From assembly GCA_965531145.1 (NCBI GenBank), contig CBESOE010000150.1, positions 1 through 10,203 of the forward strand: 10,203 nucleotides of DNA, given 5' to 3'. The notes under the pieces were generated by a model. The model searched no databases, was not told the DNA's origin, and saw nothing but the letters and a program-made list of their open reading frames with translations. Shown here in pieces: positions 4,737 through 10,203 of the stretch. The number at the start of each line of letters is the position of its first letter. Position 1 is the stretch's first letter. The DNA comes from JAQAZP01 sp965531145. GTDB lineage: Bacteria; Acidobacteriota; JAQAZP01. Both the position numbers and the translations under genes were made by a program.

Positions 4737-7481
4737 GTGGCACAAAGCAGCGAACCGGCGGATATCAACGCGCCGCTGACGGTGGAGCCCAACGCCGACT
4801 ACGTCGACCAGCTCTACCAGCAGTGGCTCGAGGAGCCCGCAGCGGTATCCCGGGATTGGCAGATTTTCTTCCAGGGCTTCAAGCTGGCCGATGTGCCGGC
4901 CAGCGCCGTGTCGGATGATTCCTATCTGCAGTCCAAGGTGGCCAGCCTGATTTTTGCATACCGCAGCAGCGGTCACCTCATCGCCCAGCTCGACCCGCTG
5001 GGCAACAACCTCACCGAACACCCGCACCTGACCCTCGAGGCCTTCGACCTCAGCGAGGAGGACCTGGACAAGGTCTTTGACACCGGCCATCTGGGCGGCC
5101 CGCAGAAGGCGAAGCTGCGGGACATCATTGCCCACCTCCAGGAAACCTACTGCCGGTCGGTGGGGGTGGAATACATCCACATCCAGGACCGGGAGATCCG
5201 CCGCTGGCTGCAGGCCCGGATGGAACCGAACCGCAACCGGCCCAATTTTTCCCGGGAACAGAAACTGGAGATTCTCGAGCTGCTCACCGACGCCGAGGTC
5301 TTCGAGCTGTTCCTCCAGCGGCGCTACCCGGGGCAGAAGCGGTTCTCCCTGGAGGGTGCCGAGTCGACCATTCCGGGTTTCCACGCCCTGCTGGAGCTGG
5401 CCCCCGAACTGGGCATCGAGGAACTGGTGGTGGGCATGGCTCACCGCGGGCGGCTGAACGTGCTGGCCAACATCCTCGACAAGCCCTACTCGATGATCTT
5501 CTCCGAGTTCGAGGGCAACTACCTGCCGGAGACCGTGGGTGGTGACGGGGACGTGAAATACCACCTGGGCTTCAGCTCGGACCACGTCAACCAACAGGAT
5601 CATGTGCTGCACCTCAGCCTGACCTCCAACCCCAGCCACCTCGAGGCGGTGAACCCGGTGGTCCAGGGGCGGGCCCGGGGCAAGCAGGTGCTGCACGCCG
5701 ACACCGAGGAGCGGCGCAAGGTGGTGCCCTTCCTGATCCACGGCGACGCGGCCTTTGCCGGCCAGGGGCTGGTGGCCGAGACGCTGAACCTCTCACAGCT
5801 CAAGGGCTACAAGACCGGCGGCACGGTGCACCTGATCATCAACAACCAGATCGGCTTCACCACCCTGCCCCCGGAATCGCGGTCCACCCTCTATTCCACC
5901 GATGTGGCCAAGATGATCGAGGTGCCGATCTTCCACGTCAACGGTGACGACCCCGAAGCAGTGGCCATGGTGATGGAGCTGGCGCTGGAGTTCCGGCAGG
6001 AGTTCCACAAGGACGTGGTGGTGGACATGATCTGCTACCGCCGTCACGGCCACAACGAGAGCGACGAGCCGGCCTTCACCCAGCCCCAGCTCTACGCCAA
6101 GATCAAGAACCGGCCGCCGGTGCGGCGGCTCTACAAGGAGCAACTGCGCTCCGCCGGAGAGCTCACCGAGGAGGAGGCCGAACAGCTGGCCACCCGCTTC
6201 CGGGATACCCTGCAGGAGGCCCTGGACGAGACCAGGGAAGGCGAGGCCGAGCACGAGATGGTCGCTTTCGGCCACCGCTGGACCGGGCTGAACAACCCTT
6301 GCAACAGCAACCCGGTGCAGACCGGGGTGGACCACTGGCTGCTGATGGACGTGGCCCGGGCGCTGACCACCGTGCCCGAGGGTTTTGCGCTCAACCCCAA
6401 GGTGGCCCGCAAGCTGCCGCTGCAGCTCCAGGCCATCGACCAGCGTGAGACCGTGGACTGGGGTTTTGCCGAGCTGCTCTCCATCGGCAGTCTCTTGCAC
6501 GAGAAGTTCCCGGTACGCTTGAGCGGCCAGGACTCGGCCCGGGGCACTTTTTCCTCGCGCCACGCGGTCTGGTCCGACGGGGTGACCTGTGAGAACCACA
6601 TCCCGCTGCTGCACATCCATCCCCAGCAGGCCCGCTTCTGTGTTTACAACAGCCTGCTCTCCGAGGCGGCGGTGCTCGGCTTCGAGCACGGCTACTCCCG
6701 GGTGGACCCGCGGATGCTGGTGATCTGGGAAGCGCAGTTCGGCGACTTCGCCAACGGCGCCCAGGTGATCATCGACCAGTTCATCGTCAGTTCCCAGTCC
6801 AAGTGGCAGCGGACCAGCGGCCTGGTGATGCTGTTGCCCCACGGCTACGAGGGGCAGGGGCCGGAGCACTCCAACGCCTACCTGGAGCGCTACCTCGCTG
6901 CCTGCGCCGAGGACAACATCCAGGTCTGCAACCTGACCACCCCGGCCCAGTACTTTCACGCCTTGCGGAGGCAGCAGTACCGTCCGTTCCGCCGGCCGCT
7001 GATCGTCATGTCGCCCAAGAGCCTGCTGCGTCACCCCCGGGCGGTGTCGCCGGTGAACGAGCTGATCAAGGGCCGCTTCCGCGAACTGCTGGACGAACCG
7101 AAAAAAGCCGGGCCGTTCAAGCGGCTGGTGCTGTGTAGCGGCAAAGTGTACTACGACCTGCTGGAGCAGAAGGAAAAGGATGGGCTGGAGGAAGTGGCCC
7201 TGGTCCGGGTGGAGCAGTTCTTCCCCTGGCCGGACGAGCAGTGGCGGAAGATCGCGGAGCGCTACAGCGATGTGGAAGAGGTAGTCTGGGCCCAGGAGGA
7301 GCCGGCCAACCGCGGCGGCTGGACTTTCATGTTCCCGCGGCTCTACGAGCAGTTTGGCCGCCGGGTGATCCGCTACGCCGGCCGCGACGCCAGCGCCAGC
7401 CCGGCCGTGGGGTCGTTGAAATTGCACCGCCAGGAACAGGCCGAGCTGGTGGCCCAGGCGCTCGCCGGAAGTTGGACATAG
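4737..7481 (+). CDS. sucA: 2-oxoglutarate dehydrogenase E1 component
   Basis: 914 aa, close to the roughly 930 residues of proteobacterial SucA. Start is the GTG at 4737, with GGAG nine bases upstream. This thiamine-diphosphate enzyme decarboxylates 2-oxoglutarate and passes the succinyl group to the lipoyl arm of E2 in the TCA cycle (cytoplasm). Visible motifs: the E1o-specific N-terminal segment YVDQLYQQWLEEP (residues 22-34) that anchors E1 in the complex; MAHRGRLNVLANIL (about 234-247); TSNPSHLEAVNPVVQGR; the ThDP/Mg-binding stretch GDAAFAGQG (about 336-344) through NNQIGF (369-374); HGHNESDEP (437-445); and the C-terminal transketolase-like part with WEAQFGDFANGAQ and LPHGYEGQGPEHSNAYLER. 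No key motif is missing. It is followed after 111 bp by sucB and then lpd, giving E1-E2-E3 in order. No sdh genes precede it, unlike many enterobacteria. Confidence 0.98.
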   Translation: MAQSSEPADINAPLTVEPNADYVDQLYQQWLEEPAAVSRDWQIFFQGFKLADVPASAVSDDSYLQSKVASLIFAYRSSGHLIAQLDPLGNNLTEHPHLTLEAFDLSEEDLDKVFDTGHLGGPQKAKLRDIIAHLQETYCRSVGVEYIHIQDREIRRWLQARMEPNRNRPNFSREQKLEILELLTDAEVFELFLQRRYPGQKRFSLEGAESTIPGFHALLELAPELGIEELVVGMAHRGRLNVLANILDKPYSMIFSEFEGNYLPETVGGDGDVKYHLGFSSDHVNQQDHVLHLSLTSNPSHLEAVNPVVQGRARGKQVLHADTEERRKVVPFLIHGDAAFAGQGLVAETLNLSQLKGYKTGGTVHLIINNQIGFTTLPPESRSTLYSTDVAKMIEVPIFHVNGDDPEAVAMVMELALEFRQEFHKDVVVDMICYRRHGHNESDEPAFTQPQLYAKIKNRPPVRRLYKEQLRSAGELTEEEAEQLATRFRDTLQEALDETREGEAEHEMVAFGHRWTGLNNPCNSNPVQTGVDHWLLMDVARALTTVPEGFALNPKVARKLPLQLQAIDQRETVDWGFAELLSIGSLLHEKFPVRLSGQDSARGTFSSRHAVWSDGVTCENHIPLLHIHPQQARFCVYNSLLSEAAVLGFEHGYSRVDPRMLVIWEAQFGDFANGAQVIIDQFIVSSQSKWQRTSGLVMLLPHGYEGQGPEHSNAYLERYLAACAEDNIQVCNLTTPAQYFHALRRQQYRPFRRPLIVMSPKSLLRHPRAVSPVNELIKGRFRELLDEPKKAGPFKRLVLCSGKVYYDLLEQKEKDGLEEVALVRVEQFFPWPDEQWRKIAERYSDVEEVVWAQEEPANRGGWTFMFPRLYEQFGRRVIRYAGRDASASPAVGSLKLHRQEQAELVAQALAGSWT

Positions 7482-7537
7482 AAGTGGGGTCAAAATGCGT
7501 CTGAGAACCGAGGACTTTGCTGTTTGATCTCCACTTC
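7481..7537. repeat. Imperfect inverted repeat filling the sucA-sucB gap (REP-like or mRNA hairpin)
   Basis: The left arm GAAGTGGGGTCAAA (7481-7494) begins on the last base of the sucA stop codon. It pairs with TTTGATCTCCACTTC (7523-7537): the outer 7 bp and inner 5 bp match perfectly around a small internal bulge. The 28-base loop (7495-7522) can itself pair weakly (GTC/GAC). It could be a processing or stability hairpin in the sucA-sucB transcript, or an eroded REP-type palindrome. The T-rich tail expected of an intrinsic terminator is absent. The rest of the gap (7538-7592) carries the sucB Shine-Dalgarno. Confidence 0.6.
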
Positions 7538-7592
7538 ACGATTCTAATAAGCAGGTATCGAAGAAGTTTCAAATACGAGGAGTCCCGAGACA

Positions 7593-8840
7593 ATGGCCGA
7601 GGTCAAAATACCGGAAGTTGGCGAATCGATCACCGAGGGGATCCTGGTGGAATGGCTCGCCGCCGACGGAGCGCAGGTCAAGGTGGACGATCCGCTCTTC
7701 GTCCTGGAGACGGACAAGATCACCATGGACGTGGTATCCGAGGTGGCCGGGAAGCTGACCATCCAGGTGGCCGCCGGTGAGACGGTGGCCATCGGGCAGA
7801 CCATCGGTCTGATCGACACCGCCGCCGCCGGTGAAACGGCGGCCGCCCCAGCCGCAATCGCACCGGCTGTGCCACAGTCGGCAACCGCAGCAACCGGGGC
7901 CGGCGACGACCTGGCCCCGGCGGTTCGGCGGCTGGTGGCCGAGCACAATCTCGACCCGGCGGCGATCAGCGGCAGCGGCAAGGGGGGGCGGATCACCAAG
8001 GAGGACGTGCTGGCCCACCTGGCAAAACCGGCCGCTCCCGCCGCGGCTCCGCCGGCAGCGACGCCACCCGAGGCCGCGCCCATCGAATCGCCGGTTCCCG
8101 TGGCACCCTCGCGGCCCACCGGTCCGGTCACCTCGGCCGACGGCCGGGAGACCCGTGAACCGATGACCTCGCTGCGCAAACGGGTGGCCGAACGGCTGCT
8201 GCTGGCCCAGCAGAGCGCCGCCATCCTTACCACCTTCAACGAGCTGGACATGAGTGCGGTGATGGCCCTGCGCAAGGAAAAGCAGGAGGCCTTTCAGCAG
8301 AAGTTCGGTATCAAACTCGGCTTCATGTCCTTTTTCATCAAGGCCACTGTGGAAGGCTTGAATACCGTGCCGGGGATCAATGCCCGCATCGAGGGCGACG
8401 AGATCGTCCACAACCACTACTTCGACATCGGAGTGGCGGTGGGCACCGAAAAGGGTCTGGTGGTGCCGGTGCTCCGCGCCGCCGACCAGCTGAGCTACGA
8501 CGGGGTCGAGAAGGCCATTGCCGACCTGGCCGGCCGGGCCCGCGACCGCAAGCTGACCCTCAACGATCTCAGCGGCGGAGTATTCAGCGTTTCCAACGGC
8601 GGCATTTACGGCAACATGATGAGCACGCCGATCATCAACCCGCCCCAGAGCGGCATCCTCGGGATGCACGCGATCAAGAAGCGGGCGGTGGTGGTGGACG
8701 ATGAGGTCGTGGTGCGGCCGATGATGTATGTTGCCCTTTCCTACGACCACCGGATGGTGGACGGCAAGGAGGCGGTGACGTTCCTCAAGACCGTGGTGGA
8801 CTACGTGGAGAACCCCGATCCCGCCCTGCTGGGGCTTTAG
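7593..8840 (+). CDS. sucB: Dihydrolipoyl succinyltransferase, E2 of 2-oxoglutarate dehydrogenase
   Basis: 415 aa; ATG at 7593 with GAGGAG ten bases upstream. As the core of the complex it takes the succinyl group from SucA on a swinging lipoyl arm and transfers it to CoA. Domains: one lipoyl domain (1-76) with the lipoylated lysine K42 in ETDKITMDV; an Ala/Pro-rich flexible linker (77-104); a peripheral subunit-binding domain (about 105-145, DDLAPAVRRLVAEHNLDPAAI and GGRITKEDVLAHL) that holds E1/E3; a second Ala/Pro linker (146-186); and the catalytic acetyltransferase-type domain (187-415). The catalytic signature DHRMVDG near the C-terminus supplies H386 and D390. The ILTTFNELDMSAVMALRK and GFMSFFIKATVEGLN segments are typical of succinyltransferases rather than of acetyltransferases of pyruvate dehydrogenase. 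It lies between sucA and lpd in the same orientation, with 20 nt to lpd, so the three are likely co-transcribed. Confidence 0.98.
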   Translation: MAEVKIPEVGESITEGILVEWLAADGAQVKVDDPLFVLETDKITMDVVSEVAGKLTIQVAAGETVAIGQTIGLIDTAAAGETAAAPAAIAPAVPQSATAATGAGDDLAPAVRRLVAEHNLDPAAISGSGKGGRITKEDVLAHLAKPAAPAAAPPAATPPEAAPIESPVPVAPSRPTGPVTSADGRETREPMTSLRKRVAERLLLAQQSAAILTTFNELDMSAVMALRKEKQEAFQQKFGIKLGFMSFFIKATVEGLNTVPGINARIEGDEIVHNHYFDIGVAVGTEKGLVVPVLRAADQLSYDGVEKAIADLAGRARDRKLTLNDLSGGVFSVSNGGIYGNMMSTPIINPPQSGILGMHAIKKRAVVVDDEVVVRPMMYVALSYDHRMVDGKEAVTFLKTVVDYVENPDPALLGL

Positions 8841-8860
8841 CCTGATGGAGACCTGTGATC

Positions 8861-10203
8861 ATGGACAGCTTTGATTTTGCCGTCATCGGCGCCGGACCCG
8901 GAGGCTATGTCGCCGCCATCCGCGCAGCCCAACTGGGGCTGAAGGTGGCCCTCATCGAAGAGCGGGACAGACTGGGCGGCACCTGCCTCAACGTGGGCTG
9001 CGTACCCTCCAAGGCGCTGCTCGAATCGAGCGAGCTGTTCCAGGTGGCCCGGGACCGGCTGGGCGAACACGGCATCGGTGCCGCCGTGGTCAAGCTGGAC
9101 CTGGCAAAGATGATGGAACGCAAGTCCCGCATCGTCACCGAGGTCACCGACGGCCTGGGGCTGCTGATGAAGAAGAACAAGATCACCGTGATCAATGGTC
9201 GCGGTGCACTGGCCGGCGAAAAGAAAATCCGGGTGGACGGCCCGGACGGGGCCATGGAAATTGAAGCCGAGCACATCGTGCTGGCCATGGGCAGCGTGCC
9301 GGTGGAGCTGCCCGGCCTGCCCTTTGACGGCAAGAAGATCATCTCTTCCACCGAAGCTCTGGAACTGGATGCGGTGCCGAGCAGAATGGTGGTGGTGGGC
9401 GGTGGGGCCATCGGCCTCGAGCTGGGGTCTGTCTGGAGACGCCTGGGGTCCGAGGTGACTGTCGTCGAACTGCTGCCCCGCATCGCCATCTTTTCCGATG
9501 TCCAGCTGAGCAAGGGACTGAAGAAGGAACTGGGCAAGCAGGGGATAGAGTTCCTGCTGGAGAGCAAGGTCACCGCCGCCGACGCCAGCGGCAAGGAGAT
9601 CAAGGTCACCGTGGCCGGCAAGGACGGCGAGAGCGAACTGACCTGCGACACCCTGCTGGTGGCCGTGGGCCGCAAGCCCTGCACCGGCACCGCCGGCCTG
9701 GAAGAAGCCGGTGTGGAACTGGAAAAGGGTATGGTCAAGGTGGACGGCCAGTGGCGTACCTCGGTGCCCGGCATCTACGCCATTGGCGACCTGATCCACG
9801 GGCCGATGCTGGCCCACAAGGCTGAGGACGAGGGCGTGGCCGTGGCCGAGATCGTTGCCGGCCAGCCGGGCCACGTCAACTACGATGTCATCCCCAACGT
9901 GATCTACACCATGCCTGAACTGGCCCAGGTGGGTCTCACCGAAAAAGAGGCCAAGGACCAGGGCCTCAAGGTCAAGGTGGGCCGCAGCTACTTCAAAGCC
10001 AATGCCCGGGCCAAGAGCCTGGCCGAGGAGGAAGGGCTGGTCAAGGTGGTAGCCGACGCCGACACCGACCGCATCCTCGGGGTGCACATCCTCGGTGCCC
10101 GGGCTTCGGACATGATCGCCGAGGCGGTGGTGGCCATGGAGTTCCAGGCCTCGTCCGAGGACATCGTCCGCACCTGTCACGCCCACCCCACCCTCTCCGA
10201 GAT
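8861..10203 (+). CDS. lpd: Dihydrolipoyl dehydrogenase (E3), C-terminus cut by window edge
   Basis: 447 codons are present from the ATG at 8861; the gene runs off the right edge and probably lacks only about 20-30 residues. A GTG at 8855, closer to the GGAG at 8847-8850, is an alternative start two codons earlier. This flavoenzyme reoxidises the dihydrolipoyl arm of E2 and passes electrons to NAD+. Motifs: FAD-binding GAGPGG (10-15); the redox disulfide C42/C47 in GGTCLNVGCVPSK; the NAD-binding site VVVGGGAIGLELG (177-189); the second FAD contact IYAIGD (305-310); and the dimerisation domain ending in HAHPTLSE with the catalytic pair H442 and E447 just before the edge. All catalytic residues are present. 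Its position directly after sucAB suggests an E3 dedicated to, or at least co-expressed with, the 2-oxoglutarate complex; whether it also serves pyruvate dehydrogenase or the glycine cleavage system cannot be seen here. Confidence 0.98.
   Translation, partial: MDSFDFAVIGAGPGGYVAAIRAAQLGLKVALIEERDRLGGTCLNVGCVPSKALLESSELFQVARDRLGEHGIGAAVVKLDLAKMMERKSRIVTEVTDGLGLLMKKNKITVINGRGALAGEKKIRVDGPDGAMEIEAEHIVLAMGSVPVELPGLPFDGKKIISSTEALELDAVPSRMVVVGGGAIGLELGSVWRRLGSEVTVVELLPRIAIFSDVQLSKGLKKELGKQGIEFLLESKVTAADASGKEIKVTVAGKDGESELTCDTLLVAVGRKPCTGTAGLEEAGVELEKGMVKVDGQWRTSVPGIYAIGDLIHGPMLAHKAEDEGVAVAEIVAGQPGHVNYDVIPNVIYTMPELAQVGLTEKEAKDQGLKVKVGRSYFKANARAKSLAEEEGLVKVVADADTDRILGVHILGARASDMIAEAVVAMEFQASSEDIVRTCHAHPTLSE

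Noticed and set aside
5793..7493. 566-codon open frame antisense to sucA (also 4410-5741 and 8837-10186 on the minus strand).
   Set aside because: They are composition-driven antisense frames rich in His, Gly, Leu and Val, lying opposite genes whose products are certain.
7495..7527. Ten-codon ORF in the sucA-sucB gap with a nearby GGGG.
   Set aside because: It lies within the inverted repeat, has no recognisable attenuator logic, and is short enough to occur by chance.
1..10203. CRISPR arrays, tRNA/rRNA genes, insertion sequences, phage or plasmid genes.
   Set aside because: No repeat-spacer pattern, cloverleaf, transposase, integrase or terminal repeat was found; the window is almost fully explained by the genes listed.

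Overview
This is a GC-rich, gene-dense stretch from a Gram-negative bacterium. It is probably a proteobacterium, and a gammaproteobacterium is most likely. The grounds are a sucA-sucB-lpd cluster with proteobacterial-type SucA and SucB, an XylR/DmpR-type sigma-54 regulator, and Shine-Dalgarno-led starts throughout. The genus cannot be named from this window.

Positions 1-2744 are on the minus strand. Reading in the direction of transcription, they hold a sigma-54-dependent activator (XylR_N + V4R + AAA+ + Fis-type HTH; 2744-1131), an intergenic stretch with a near-perfect sigma-54 (-24/-12) promoter (1006-991), a small all-helical protein resembling RsbR/RsbRD N-terminal domains (891-376), and the N-terminal part of an acyl-CoA carboxylase carboxyltransferase subunit that runs off the left edge (363-1).

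Positions 2745-3019 form a divergent regulatory region. It contains a perfect 10-bp-arm palindrome, two pairs of tandem short direct repeats and a second sigma-54 promoter, this one on the plus strand (2914-2929). It leads into two plus-strand genes: a crotonase-fold protein (3020-3790) and a FolE2 (GTP cyclohydrolase IB)-like T-fold protein (3818-4591). Both clearly belong to their families, yet both lack the residues that define the known chemistry.

Positions 4737-10203 carry the 2-oxoglutarate dehydrogenase complex in order: E1 (sucA), E2 (sucB) and E3 (lpd, cut by the right edge). An imperfect inverted repeat fills much of the sucA-sucB gap.

The most notable reading is that the regulator at 1131-2744 sits between two sigma-54 promoters, one on each side. 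It could therefore switch on both the carboxyltransferase operon and the divergent crotonase/FolE2-like pair in response to a small hydrophobic, possibly aromatic, effector. That would make an effector-controlled CoA-ester locus containing two catalytically reshaped enzymes. It is an inference from sequence layout and motifs. The sucAB-lpd genes appear to be ordinary central metabolism lying next to it.
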